DNA of 64,000 nt from Burkholderia sp. Nafp2/4-1b (GTDB lineage: Bacteria; Pseudomonadota; Gammaproteobacteria; Burkholderiales; Burkholderiaceae), in the NCBI RefSeq assembly GCF_003635165.1, contig NZ_ML058610.1, positions 82,860 to 146,859 of the forward strand. Direction: 5' to 3'. The notes below the pieces were generated by a model. The model worked only from the letters and a program-made list of their open reading frames with translations. It made no database searches and was not told the origin of the DNA. How positions within the stretch are numbered: the stretch's first letter is position 1; each line of letters begins with the position of its first letter. The translations under genes were made by a program, and so were the position numbers. Below are positions 56,372-64,000 of this stretch, piece after piece.

Positions 56372-58924
56372 ATGGCCTCCCTGTTCACGCTCAAGCGCAC
56401 CGCCCGCTGCACGCTGCTCGCGTTCGCCGCGCTGGCAATCCTGCCCTCCGCATTCGCGCAAGCGACACAGGGCGCGCCGTATGCGGCCCCCGCCCGACAG
56501 TCGGGCGGCGACCCGCCGGCTCGCGTCGCGCGGCTCAACTACATGTCGGGTGCCGTGACGACGGAGCCCGCCGGCACCGATACGTGGTCCTACGCCGCCG
56601 TGAACCGGCCGCTGACGACCGGCGATCAGCTGTGGAACGATGCCGGTGCGCGCTCCGAGCTGCATATCGGCTCGACCGCGGTGCGACTCGGCGAATCGAC
56701 GAGCCTGTCGGTCCTGAACCTCGACGACACGACGACGCAGCTGAAGGTCGGCCTCGGCACCGTATCGACGCACGTGCGCGCGCTGCCACCCGGCGGATCG
56801 TACGAAATCGACACGCCGAATCTCGCGCTCGGCATCACGGGCCCCGGCGACTATCGCGTCGACGTCGCGCCGGACGGCGCGAGCACGTCGGTCACCGTGC
56901 GCAGCGGCAACGCGACCGTGTACGGCAGCAACGGGCAGTATCCGCTGTCGCCAGGGCAGCAGGTCGTGTTCACCGGCACCGACCTGCAGGTCGCGCAGCA
57001 AGCGGCGGCGCCTGCGCCCGATCCGCTCGATCAGTGGGCGGCGAACCGCGACGCAGCCGAGCAGCGCTCGGTATCGGCGCGTTACGTGTCGCGCGACATG
57101 CCGGGCTACCAGGATCTCGACGCGAACGGCACGTGGCGCGAAACGCCGAATTACGGCGCGGTCTGGGTGCCGAACGACACGCCGGCCGACTGGGCGCCGT
57201 ATCACGACGGCCACTGGATCTGGCAGGCGCCGTGGGGCTGGACCTGGGTCGATGATGCGCCGTGGGGCTTCGCGCCGTATCACTACGGCCGCTGGGCTTA
57301 TGTCGACGACAGCTGGGCGTGGGTGCCCGGCCCGGTTGTCGTGAGCCAGCCGCCCGTCTATGCACCGGCGCTCGTCGCGTTCGTGGGCGGCGGCGGCGGT
57401 CCCGACTGGAGCGTCGCGCTGACGGTCGGCGGCGTCGCCGCGGCCGGCTGCGCATGGTTCGCGCTCGGCCCGGGCGAACCGTGGCATCCCGGCTGGGGCG
57501 GCTGGAGCCCGCATTACTACGATCGCGTGAACCGCAACATCGTGGTGAACAACGTCACGGTGAACAAGACCGTGAACGTGACGAACATCACCAACATCAC
57601 CAACATCAACAAGACCTACGTGAACTTCCGCGCGCCGCACGCGATCACGGCCGTGCCGGCGTCCGCCTTCGTGCACGGCCAGCCGGTCGCGCGCTTCGCG
57701 CAGCACGTCGATCCGCGGCAATGGCGCAACGCGCACGTGACGCCGGGTACGCCCGGTATTGCACCGGTGCGCCAGAGCTTTACCGGCAGCCTGCGCACGG
57801 CCAGCTACCGGCCGCCGGCGGCGATCGGCCAGCATCCGTTCGTCGCGACCCGCAATCCGGCCGTGCCGGCCGCGTATCGCGATCAGGCGGCCGCCCATCT
57901 CGCCCGCCAGGGCGAACACGTGCCGGGCGCGGGTGCGCCAGTTGTCCGGACCAGCGTGCCGGCCGACTATCAGGCTCGCCCGGTCCGCGTGCCGGGCAAT
58001 CCGAAAGCCGGCGCGTGGGCGATGCGCAACGTGCAGCTCGTGAATCCGCACGGCCCCGTGGTGCAGCCGGCGCACGCGCCGCGCGAAGGCCAGCCGGCAC
58101 CGGCACAGCTACAGGCACAGGCACCGCGGCCCGGTGCGCCGATTCCGGGCGTGCCGAACGGCGCGCGGCCGCTGAACGGCGAAGCGCCGAATGCGCCGCG
58201 CTTCGCCAACGGTGCCGCGCCACAAGCGCCGGGCGACCCGGTACCGCATCAGGCAATGGGCTCCGGCAATGGCGTTCCGCACCCGCCGACCGCCGGCAAC
58301 GAGCCGGCCGGACGCGACACGCCCCATGCGGCCGCGACGCCCGCCCCCGTGTGGATGCAGCCGCATACGCCGATGGAACGTCAGCGCCCGACGCCTCCGA
58401 CTGCACTGCACGCCGCGGGTCAGAATGCATTGCCGCCCGTGCGCGGCGCCGCCCCGGCCCCGCATCCGGAAGCCTCGCCTGGCGCGCAACCGGCTGGCGT
58501 GCCGCACGACACACCGCGCGCATTGCCGCAGCCTCGCGTCGACACGGTCGCGCAGATTCCGCAGCCCCATCCGCGCCCCGATTTCGCGGCGCCGGCCCAG
58601 CATGCTCAGCCGCGGCCGGAGCGGGCGGCGCCGGCGCCGCAACCGCACGCTGAAGTCGCCCAGCCCGCCCCGCGCCGCGAAGTCGCGCCGCCTCGTGCGA
58701 ACGAATATCGGCCGCCTGCGGTGCACGACATGCCGCGGCCGCAGCCTCAGCCGCAGGCCCCGCGCATGGAGCCGCGGCCGGCGATGCCCGCGCCGCATGT
58801 GGAGCCGCGCCCGGCGATGCCCGCACCGCACATGGAGCCGCGGCCGCAACCGGCGCCGCACGTCGAGGCGCCGCACCCGGGCAATCCGCCGCCCGGCGGC
58901 CATGAAGAGCGGCGCCGTCAGTAA
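56372..58924 (+). CDS. Large exported FecR/DUF6600-like protein with proline-rich tail
   Basis: 850 residues. A signal peptide ends near SAFAQA (residue 31). Residues about 50-215 form a FecR-like beta domain (RVARLNYMSGAVTTEPAGT, RSELHIGSTAVRLGESTSL, NLALGITGPGDYRVDV). Residues about 255-330 contain repeated W/Y/P units (APYHDGHWIW, PWGWTWVDDAPWGF, PYHYGRWAYVDDSWAWVPG), the DUF6600 pattern. A short Asn-rich stretch (NVTNITNITNINKTYVNF) follows near 400. The second half is Pro/Ala/His-rich with PHVEPRPAMPAPHMEPRP repeats. It is probably periplasmic or secreted; function unknown. No FecI-type sigma factor nearby. Confidence 0.8.
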   Translation: MASLFTLKRTARCTLLAFAALAILPSAFAQATQGAPYAAPARQSGGDPPARVARLNYMSGAVTTEPAGTDTWSYAAVNRPLTTGDQLWNDAGARSELHIGSTAVRLGESTSLSVLNLDDTTTQLKVGLGTVSTHVRALPPGGSYEIDTPNLALGITGPGDYRVDVAPDGASTSVTVRSGNATVYGSNGQYPLSPGQQVVFTGTDLQVAQQAAAPAPDPLDQWAANRDAAEQRSVSARYVSRDMPGYQDLDANGTWRETPNYGAVWVPNDTPADWAPYHDGHWIWQAPWGWTWVDDAPWGFAPYHYGRWAYVDDSWAWVPGPVVVSQPPVYAPALVAFVGGGGGPDWSVALTVGGVAAAGCAWFALGPGEPWHPGWGGWSPHYYDRVNRNIVVNNVTVNKTVNVTNITNITNINKTYVNFRAPHAITAVPASAFVHGQPVARFAQHVDPRQWRNAHVTPGTPGIAPVRQSFTGSLRTASYRPPAAIGQHPFVATRNPAVPAAYRDQAAAHLARQGEHVPGAGAPVVRTSVPADYQARPVRVPGNPKAGAWAMRNVQLVNPHGPVVQPAHAPREGQPAPAQLQAQAPRPGAPIPGVPNGARPLNGEAPNAPRFANGAAPQAPGDPVPHQAMGSGNGVPHPPTAGNEPAGRDTPHAAATPAPVWMQPHTPMERQRPTPPTALHAAGQNALPPVRGAAPAPHPEASPGAQPAGVPHDTPRALPQPRVDTVAQIPQPHPRPDFAAPAQHAQPRPERAAPAPQPHAEVAQPAPRREVAPPRANEYRPPAVHDMPRPQPQPQAPRMEPRPAMPAPHVEPRPAMPAPHMEPRPQPAPHVEAPHPGNPPPGGHEERRRQ

Positions 58925-58969
58925 CCCCGCCGTCAGTAACCCGATAACCGTCGCCCCAAGAAACGACAC

Positions 58970-58999
58970 GGCCCGACCGGCAAGCGCCGATCGGGCCTT
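58970..58999. terminator. Hairpin between exported-protein gene and thyA
   Basis: GGCCCGA (58970-58976) and TCGGGCC (58991-58997) arms with a CGGC/GCCG-containing loop that extends the pairing. T content after the stem is modest (TTCTTCATG), so termination strength is moderate on the plus strand. Confidence 0.55.
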
Positions 59000-59046
59000 C
59001 TTCATGTTCGTTGCGCCGGGCGCGGGTCACGCCCGCCGCGGCAGCG

Positions 59047-60018
59047 TCAGACCGCCATCGGCGCGGTCAGCGGCTCATGATGCCGGTACCCGACGAGCGA
59101 GAAATCGGACGGCTCGATCTGCTCGAGCCATTCGGGCGCATACACGCCCGTCTTCGCGTACTCGGGCACGCGCTCGGCGATCTCGAGCCGCGGGCTCTCG
59201 TACGGCTCGCGCGTGAGCTGCTGCTGCAGCATGTCGAGCTGGTTCTCGTAGATGTGCGCGTCGCCGATGAAATAGGTGAACCAGCGCGGCGTATAGCCCG
59301 TCAGCCGGCCGACCAGCGCCAGCAGCGCGGCGCCTTCCGTCAGGTTGAACGGCGTACCGAGCCCGACATCGTTGCTCCGGATGTACAGGCACAGCGAAAT
59401 CTCGCGCTTCGTGACGTTCGGCAGGAACTGGTACAGCAGGTGGCACGCCGGCAGCGCGATCTGGTCGAGCACGGCCGGGTTCCATGCATGAAACAGGATG
59501 CGACGGTCGGCCGGGTTCTCCATGATCGTGTCGAGACACTGGCGCAGCTGATCGATCGCCTTGTACAGCAGCACCTTCGGCGCGCCGTCCTCGTCGAAGC
59601 GCGTGACGATCCGGAAGCCGCGGCGCGTCGCGTCGGCGATCTGCGCGTCGGCGCCCGCGTCGAGCACCTTGTAGCCGGGCCACTGGCGCCATTGCACGCC
59701 GTACACGTCGCCCAGGTCGTCGACGCCCTGGCGATACGGGTTCGCGAGCCACTGCGCATTGTCGTTCGCGTTCGCATCCCATACCTTGCAGCCGAGCGCG
59801 CGGAAATCGGCCGCGCTGCGCGACGCGCGCAGGAAACCGACCAGTTCGCCGATCGCGGACTTGAACGCGAGCTTCTTGGTCGTCACGGCCGGGAAGCCTT
59901 GCTGCAGGTCGAACCGCAGCATCGCGCCGGGCATGCTGATGGTGCGGATGCCCGTGCGGTTCTCCTGCCAGGTGCCGGTGTCGAGGATGGTGCGAACGAG
60001 GTCGAGATACTGTTTCAT
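59047..60018 (-). CDS. thyA: Thymidylate synthase
   Basis: 323 residues; converts dUMP to dTMP using methylene-tetrahydrofolate. Catalytic Cys192 lies in [15 protein letters not shown]-terminal [23 protein letters not shown] and the C-terminal APMAV end fit the family. It is about 60 residues longer than E. coli ThyA (264), mostly between residues 75 and 175, as in other Burkholderia. It lies 41 bp downstream of the sigma-54 activator gene; folA is 2.4 kb away on the other strand. Confidence 0.96.
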   Translation of the reverse strand: MKQYLDLVRTILDTGTWQENRTGIRTISMPGAMLRFDLQQGFPAVTTKKLAFKSAIGELVGFLRASRSAADFRALGCKVWDANANDNAQWLANPYRQGVDDLGDVYGVQWRQWPGYKVLDAGADAQIADATRRGFRIVTRFDEDGAPKVLLYKAIDQLRQCLDTIMENPADRRILFHAWNPAVLDQIALPACHLLYQFLPNVTKREISLCLYIRSNDVGLGTPFNLTEGAALLALVGRLTGYTPRWFTYFIGDAHIYENQLDMLQQQLTREPYESPRLEIAERVPEYAKTGVYAPEWLEQIEPSDFSLVGYRHHEPLTAPMAV

Positions 60019-60059
60019 GCGGGTTCCTTCGGCCGCGAGGGCGGCCGTCACCCGCGATT

Positions 60060-61457
60060 TTAGCAAGCGTGATGCGGAACCTCCGGCAACGGCGCCGAAA
60101 ACCCTGCCAGCGTGTCGCCGCGATCGCGCATGCCGTGCGCGCACATCAGCCGGTACAGCGTGACGCGCGACACGCCGAGTTCGCGCGCCGCGTCGGCAAA
60201 GCGGCCGCGGTGCCGCAGCAGCGCCTGCTCGATCGCCTGCCGTTCGGCCGCTTCCCGCGCCTCGGTCAGCGATACGGGGGCCAGGATCGCGAAGTCGTTG
60301 AGCTCGAGATCGGCCGCCGTAATCATCCGGCCCTCGGACATCACGATCGCCCGCCGCACGCGATTGATCAGCTCGCGCACGTTGCCCGGCCACGAATAGC
60401 CGTACAGCGCGGCGATCGCATCCGGCGAGAAGCCGCGCAGGCGGCGATGCGCGTCGCCCTTGAAACGCTCGAGCATGTGGCGCGCGAGCAGCTCGATGTC
60501 CTTGCCGCGCGCGCGCAGCGGCGGCTCCTCGATCTTCAGCACGCACAGCCGATGGAACAGGTCCTCGCGGAACCGCCCTTCGCGCAGTGCCACTTCCATG
60601 TCCACGTGCGTCGCGCAGATCACGCGGACGTCGACCGGCACCGATACGTGTGCGCCGAGCCGCTCGATCTTGCCTTCCTGCAGGAACCGCAGGAGGCTTG
60701 CCTGGCTTTCGAGCGGCAGATCGCCGATTTCGTCGAGAAACAGCGTGCCGCTGTTTGCCGCCTCGACGCGCCCGATCTTGCGCTGGTTCGCGCCGGTAAA
60801 CGCGCCGCGCTCATAGCCGAACAATTCGGCCTGCAACAGCGTCGACGGAATCGCGCCGCAGTTGATCGCGACGAACGGCGCATGCGCGCGCGCCGAACGC
60901 TCGTGAATCGCGACGGCCGTCAGTTCCTTGCCGGTGCCCGATTCGCCCGAGATGAACACCGGCGCATCGGTCGTGGCCACACGCCGGATCGTCTTGAAGA
61001 GTCCGAGCATCGCGTCGCACGTGCCCACCATCTCGCCTTCGGCACGGCCGGCGCCGACGGGCGACGCCACCGGGTCGGTCAGCGCGACCATGCCATGCGC
61101 ATGGCCGACCGTCTCGACGATGCGCGCCGTCTCGTACGGCATCGTCACGTAGTCGAAGCAATAGTCGCGAATGAGGTGGCGCAGCGTGGCGTCCTGCAAC
61201 TGCCCACGCCGGGTCGCCGCGATCCAGCCGATGTGCTGGATGGTCAGACACGTTTCGAGTTCGCGCAGATCCCCGGGCCGGAAACCCGGCGAGAAATCGA
61301 GCAGGCCGGCCGTCGCCACCCCGTGCTGCACGACACGCCGCACGTCGCGTGCGCTTTCCGCAAGATCGACGCGCCACCCGCACTCGTCGAAATGCCCGCG
61401 CAACGCGTCGTTCGGCTCGCGCGAGAAATAGATCACATGCCGCTGCTCGGCTCCCAT
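60060..61457 (-). CDS. Sigma-54 enhancer-binding activator with VpsR/BerB-like N-terminal domain
   Basis: 465 residues. The N-terminal domain (1-125) looks like a receiver relic: a single aspartate, D54, sits in [10 protein letters not shown], and [10 protein letters not shown] replaces the usual lysine region, the VpsR pattern. The AAA+ domain has intact Walker A GESGTGKE (171-178), GAFTGA (218-223) and GTLFLDEI, so it should work with sigma-54 RNA polymerase. A Fis-type helix-turn-helix ends it ([19 protein letters not shown]). VpsR and BerB bind c-di-GMP and drive exopolysaccharide/biofilm genes; this match is by layout. It is upstream of thyA on the same strand and divergent from a small exported protein gene. 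Confidence 0.9.
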   Translation of the reverse strand: MGAEQRHVIYFSREPNDALRGHFDECGWRVDLAESARDVRRVVQHGVATAGLLDFSPGFRPGDLRELETCLTIQHIGWIAATRRGQLQDATLRHLIRDYCFDYVTMPYETARIVETVGHAHGMVALTDPVASPVGAGRAEGEMVGTCDAMLGLFKTIRRVATTDAPVFISGESGTGKELTAVAIHERSARAHAPFVAINCGAIPSTLLQAELFGYERGAFTGANQRKIGRVEAANSGTLFLDEIGDLPLESQASLLRFLQEGKIERLGAHVSVPVDVRVICATHVDMEVALREGRFREDLFHRLCVLKIEEPPLRARGKDIELLARHMLERFKGDAHRRLRGFSPDAIAALYGYSWPGNVRELINRVRRAIVMSEGRMITAADLELNDFAILAPVSLTEAREAAERQAIEQALLRHRGRFADAARELGVSRVTLYRLMCAHGMRDRGDTLAGFSAPLPEVPHHAC

Positions 61458-61825
61458 ATGCTCACCCCGTTCATCAACCGTCTAACGATTGCCGCACACG
61501 CCGATTCGCGTGCAAAAGGATCGAACCGGGTCAGCCGAAGCGGCTCGATTCGCCATGCCGATGCGCAGCGACGACAAAGCCTCGCACGATGGCGCTTATC
61601 TCGCGTCGAGTTATTTTTTTTGTTCAAGACTGCTTGGTTATAGGCGCTGAATGCGACAAACGAATTGCAGCGCGCATGGGCGAGCGGTCGAATCGCCCGG
61701 CGGTCGACTTGGATCAATCGTCTGCACATACCGCCTGCATGGAGACCCGTACCTGCATCGACACACGCGCCGATTTTCATCCTTGCAGCGTATCGATTGA
61801 ATCCGCAGTACTCCCAAGCCCCTCC

Positions 61826-61841
61826 GTTTCAAGCCTGAAAC
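61826..61841. promoter_or_regulatory. Dyad, candidate upstream activator site
   Basis: GTTTCA AGCC TGAAAC, a perfect 6-4-6 inverted repeat centred about 108 bases upstream of the predicted sigma-54 start near 61942. This distance is typical of enhancer sites for NtrC-type activators. Binding by the neighbouring regulator is inference. Confidence 0.5.
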
Positions 61842-61892
61842 ATTTCCCGGTGTTTTTGCGCGCGACTCGCGACACGTGCCCGCGAATCGCAG

Positions 61893-61913
61893 GCGCGACA
61901 ACGCTTGTCGCGC
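61893..61913. promoter_or_regulatory. Perfect 9-bp palindrome upstream of -24 box
   Basis: Arms GCGCGACAA (61893-61901) and TTGTCGCGC (61905-61913) separated by CGC. It ends 2 bases before the -24 element and could be an operator for a repressor or a second activator. It is also the 3' part of a possible RNA hairpin on either strand. Confidence 0.55.
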
Positions 61914-61915
61914 GA

Positions 61916-61931
61916 TGGCATGCATTTCGCT
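61916..61931 (+). promoter_or_regulatory. Candidate sigma-54 (-24/-12) promoter
   Basis: TGGCATGCATTTCGCT has GG (61917-61918) and GC (61929-61930) separated by exactly 10 bases, as sigma-54 requires; it matches TGGCAC-N5-TTGC except C to T at -21 and one T to C near -13. The start would be near 61942, 20 bases before the ATG. It lies in front of the exported protein gene and beside a sigma-54 activator gene. Confidence 0.55.
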
Positions 61932-61961
61932 GAATGCAGGACCGCATCGGAGCAAGCAATC

Positions 61962-62279
61962 ATGCACAAACCAATTTTTCTTTCCGTCCTGCAGACGGTC
62001 ATTGCACTCTCGGCGGCCTTTCCGTACATCTCGATACGTGCAGACGAAAGCGTGACGCACGAACGCACGGCGGAGTTCGCCGACAGTACGTCGCGCATGC
62101 AGCGGAACAACGGCTTCGGCATCGTGCCCGTCACGGTGCCGAAGCCGCATTCCGCCGACAAGGCGTCGGTCACACTGTGGGACGAAATCGTCCCACCGTC
62201 GCCGCTTCCGATGCCGATCCCGCTGTCGCCTCCCGGGAACGGGCAGCATGCGATGGAAGGCAAGCGCACCTATCAATGA
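61962..62279 (+). CDS. Small exported proline-rich protein of unknown function
   Basis: 105 residues from the ATG at 61962; an in-frame start at 61905 would include the palindrome. Signal peptide about 1-26 (MHKPIFLSVLQTVIALSAAF), then a mature region with TAEFADSTSRMQRNNGFGIV and a proline-rich end (VPPSPLPMPIPLSPPGNGQ). No cysteine or known motif. The ribosome binding site is weak (GAGCAAGC). It probably belongs to the regulon of the adjacent sigma-54 activator (inference). Confidence 0.65.
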   Translation: MHKPIFLSVLQTVIALSAAFPYISIRADESVTHERTAEFADSTSRMQRNNGFGIVPVTVPKPHSADKASVTLWDEIVPPSPLPMPIPLSPPGNGQHAMEGKRTYQ

Positions 62280-62443
62280 TACGCAAGCGAAACCGCACGC
62301 TCGCCAATTGATGAGGACGCCAAATTTAATCGGTGCGCAGGCGCGCCGGAACGCCGCCCAGCCTACGCATTCGCAACGCGGCAGCTACGCACCGCCGTTC
62401 CGGTAGAATCGGCGCCATTCCGGTTCTATTCTTCCCGACCTTC

Positions 62444-62944
62444 ATGACGACGTTGACCCTGATCGTCGCGCGCGCCCGCAACGGCATCATCGGCCGCGAC
62501 AACCAGTTGCCCTGGAAACTTCCCGAGGACCTCGCGTTCTTCAAGCGCACGACGATGGGCGCGCCGATCGTGATGGGCCGCAAGACCCACGAGTCGATCG
62601 GCCGGCCGCTGCCGGGCCGCCGCAACATCGTCGTCACGCGCGATGCGGCGCGCCGCTTCGACGGCTGCGACACCGTCACGTCGCTCGCCGACGCGCTCGC
62701 GCTCGCCGCGCGCGACGGCGTGGCCGAAGCGTTCCTGATCGGCGGCGCGCAGCTCTATGCGGAAGGCCTCGTGCTCGCCGACAAGCTGATCGTCACCGAG
62801 ATCGACGCGGACTTCGACGGCGATGCGTCGTTCCCGGCGCCCGATCCCGCGCACTGGCGCGAAGTGTCGCGCGACGCGCACCAGGCCGCCGCGCCGAACA
62901 CGTTCGGCTATGCGTTCGTCGTGTACGAACGCAAGCGCGGCTGA
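62444..62944 (+). CDS. folA: Dihydrofolate reductase
   Basis: 166 residues; reduces dihydrofolate to tetrahydrofolate, regenerating the cofactor ThyA consumes. Family motifs [22 protein letters not shown], with the acidic active-site residue in LPEDL, and [21 protein letters not shown] are present (quoted in parts). The ATG at 62444 is chosen over an upstream start. A strong terminator follows. This is the target of trimethoprim in general; resistance cannot be read from sequence here. Confidence 0.97.
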   Translation: MTTLTLIVARARNGIIGRDNQLPWKLPEDLAFFKRTTMGAPIVMGRKTHESIGRPLPGRRNIVVTRDAARRFDGCDTVTSLADALALAARDGVAEAFLIGGAQLYAEGLVLADKLIVTEIDADFDGDASFPAPDPAHWREVSRDAHQAAAPNTFGYAFVVYERKRG

Positions 62945-62958
62945 CACGCCGCACGCGA

Positions 62959-63005
62959 TAAAAAAGCCCGACCGGCTCATACGCGCCGGTCGGGCTTTTT
63001 GTTTT
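62959..63005. terminator. Bidirectional terminator between folA and pmbA
   Basis: AAAAAGCCCGACCGG and CCGGTCGGGCTTTTT arms form a 15-bp stem with an 11-base loop. A-run and T-run on both sides serve the convergent genes. Confidence 0.95.
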
Positions 63006-63027
63006 CTCGCGGCCGATGCCGCGCGGC

Positions 63028-64000
63028 TTACTGCCCGGCGATCGTCATCTGCTCGATCAGTACCGAGCCCGTTTCCTTCGTGCCGCGCACGATCGAATCC
63101 GCGCCGATCGCGACGATGTGCCGGAACATCTCCTGCAGCGTGCTCGCGACGGTAATTTCCTCGACCGGATACTGGATCACGCCGTTCTCGACCCAGAAGC
63201 CTGCCGCGCCGCGCGAATAATCGCCGGTCACGTAGTTCACGCCCTGCCCCATCAGCTCGGTCAGCAACAGGCCCGTGCCGAGCTTCTTCAGCATTGCATC
63301 GAAGTCGTCGCCGGGCTGCGTGTTCGAGCTGCGCAGCGCGAGGTTGTGCGAGCCGCCCGCGTTGCCGGTCGTCTGCGTGCCGAGCTTGCGTGCCGAATAG
63401 GTCGACAGGAAGTAGCCTTCGACGACACCGTCGTTGACGACGCTGCGCGCGCGCGTGCGCACACCTTCCTCGTCGAACGGCGCGCTGCCCATCGCGCGCG
63501 GCACGTGCGGATCCTCGACGACCTGGACGTGCGGTGCGAACACCGGCTTGCCGAGGCTGTCGACGAGGAACGACGTCTTGCGGTACAGCGCGCCGCCGCT
63601 CACTGCCTGCACGAATGCGCCGAGCAGGCCGGCCGCGAGCGGCGCCTCGAACAGCACGGGCACCTTGCGGGTATCGAGGCGGCGGGCACCCATCCGCGCG
63701 AGCGCACGCTCGGCCGCGTAGCGCCCGACGGCTTCCGGCGCCGCAAGGTCGACCGCGCTGCGCTTCGACGAATACCAGTCGTCGCGCTGCATGTGACGGC
63801 CGCTGCCGGCGATCGGCGCGCACGCGATGTAGTGGCGCGAGTACGGGTAGCCGGCGAGGAAGCCGCGCGACGTCGCGAGCACGAACTGCGAATGCTGCGC
63901 CGACACGCTCGCGCCTTCCGAGTTGCGGATCTGCGGGCTGACCGCGAACGCGGCGTCTTCCGCGCGGCGGGCGAGCTCGACGGCCTCGTCGGCCGTCAGC
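63028..64000 (-). CDS. pmbA: Metalloprotease PmbA/TldE, C-terminal part (cut by window edge)
   Basis: About 324 residues visible; the N-terminus lies beyond the right edge. The protein works with TldD in maturing microcin B17 and degrading CcdA in E. coli. Visible: SPQIRNSEGASVSAQHSQFV, ERALARMGARRLDTRKVPVL, FDEEGVRTRARSVVNDGVVEGYFLSTYSARKLG and GDYSRGAAGFWVENGVIQYPVEEITVA (in parts), all family-typical. TldE lacks the zinc-binding site of TldD. Frame is open to base 64000. Confidence 0.93.
   Translation of the reverse strand, partial: LTADEAVELARRAEDAAFAVSPQIRNSEGASVSAQHSQFVLATSRGFLAGYPYSRHYIACAPIAGSGRHMQRDDWYSSKRSAVDLAAPEAVGRYAAERALARMGARRLDTRKVPVLFEAPLAAGLLGAFVQAVSGGALYRKTSFLVDSLGKPVFAPHVQVVEDPHVPRAMGSAPFDEEGVRTRARSVVNDGVVEGYFLSTYSARKLGTQTTGNAGGSHNLALRSSNTQPGDDFDAMLKKLGTGLLLTELMGQGVNYVTGDYSRGAAGFWVENGVIQYPVEEITVASTLQEMFRHIVAIGADSIVRGTKETGSVLIEQMTIAGQ

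Larger units (their letters stand above)
61458..61961. other. Regulatory intergenic region, 504 bp
   Basis: Divergent region between the sigma-54 activator and the small exported protein gene. It contains an AT-rich run (TTATTTTTTTTGTTC at about 61610-61624), a -24/-12 element and two dyads (listed separately), plus a third imperfect dyad TGCATT-N6-AATGCA at 61921-61938. No credible gene is present: ORFs here lack ribosome binding sites. Confidence 0.6.

Overview
The window is high-GC (roughly two thirds G+C by eye), densely coded, beta-proteobacterial chromosome. Gene order (yceD-rpmF-plsX-fabHDG-acpP-fabF-rpoE-rseAB-mucD-lepAB-rnc-era-recO-pdxJ-acpS-nagZ, earP-efp, rluC<>rne-moaA-mobA-moeA) and protein sequences point to Burkholderia, most likely the B. 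cepacia complex, main chromosome. This is a core region: no transposase, integrase, phage gene, CRISPR array or defence cassette is visible.

Layout. 1-2.9 kb: start of a tRNA-Gly, pgsA and uvrC (minus). 3.0-4.9 kb: earP-efp (plus), an arginine rhamnosyltransferase next to its substrate EF-P, which carries the target Arg32. 5.2-6.6 kb: an orphan NtrC-like response regulator whose sigma-54 contact motif is altered. 6.7-26.8 kb: a very long minus-strand run. It starts at a good sigma-70 promoter (26951-26923) and runs through yceD, rpmF, plsX, fabH, fabD, fabG, acpP, fabF, a small membrane protein, the sigma-E module (rpoE, rseA, rseB, mucD), a glutaredoxin, lepA, lepB, rnc, era, recO, pdxJ, acpS and nagZ. 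Terminator-like hairpins inside it, after rpmF, after acpP and after the glutaredoxin gene, probably divide it into sub-operons of different strength. 27.0-31.5 kb: maf and an RsmI-like methyltransferase (plus), converging on sppA, a Rieske protein, a Gph-like phosphatase and rluC (minus). 31.5-35.5 kb: a long leader and rne for RNase E. 35.6-39.6 kb: moaA, mobA and moeA for molybdenum cofactor, a small membrane protein and an acetyltransferase. 39.7-45.7 kb (minus): pncB, a solitary lutC, an NhaD-type antiporter, a 2-hydroxyacid dehydrogenase and rmuC.

45.9-58.9 kb: fdxA, two identical tRNA-Asn genes each followed by a terminator, creA, an AraC regulator with azlCD, a conserved unknown, an alanine/glycine-rich exported protein, an S4 protein, a MATE exporter, fumC, a thioesterase, a 46-residue putative lipoprotein missed by ORF length cut-offs, an ArsR-like regulator and a large exported FecR/DUF6600-like protein. 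59-64 kb: thyA and folA flank a VpsR/BerB-like sigma-54 activator (minus) and a divergent small exported proline-rich protein (plus). The second gene has a sigma-54-type -24/-12 element and two upstream dyads. pmbA runs off the right edge.

The most promising undescribed unit is this sigma-54 activator with the small exported protein at 60.0-62.3 kb. The second is the orphan regulator with the changed GAFTGA loop at 5.2-6.6 kb. All functional names come from reading motifs and gene order by eye; no database search was run.
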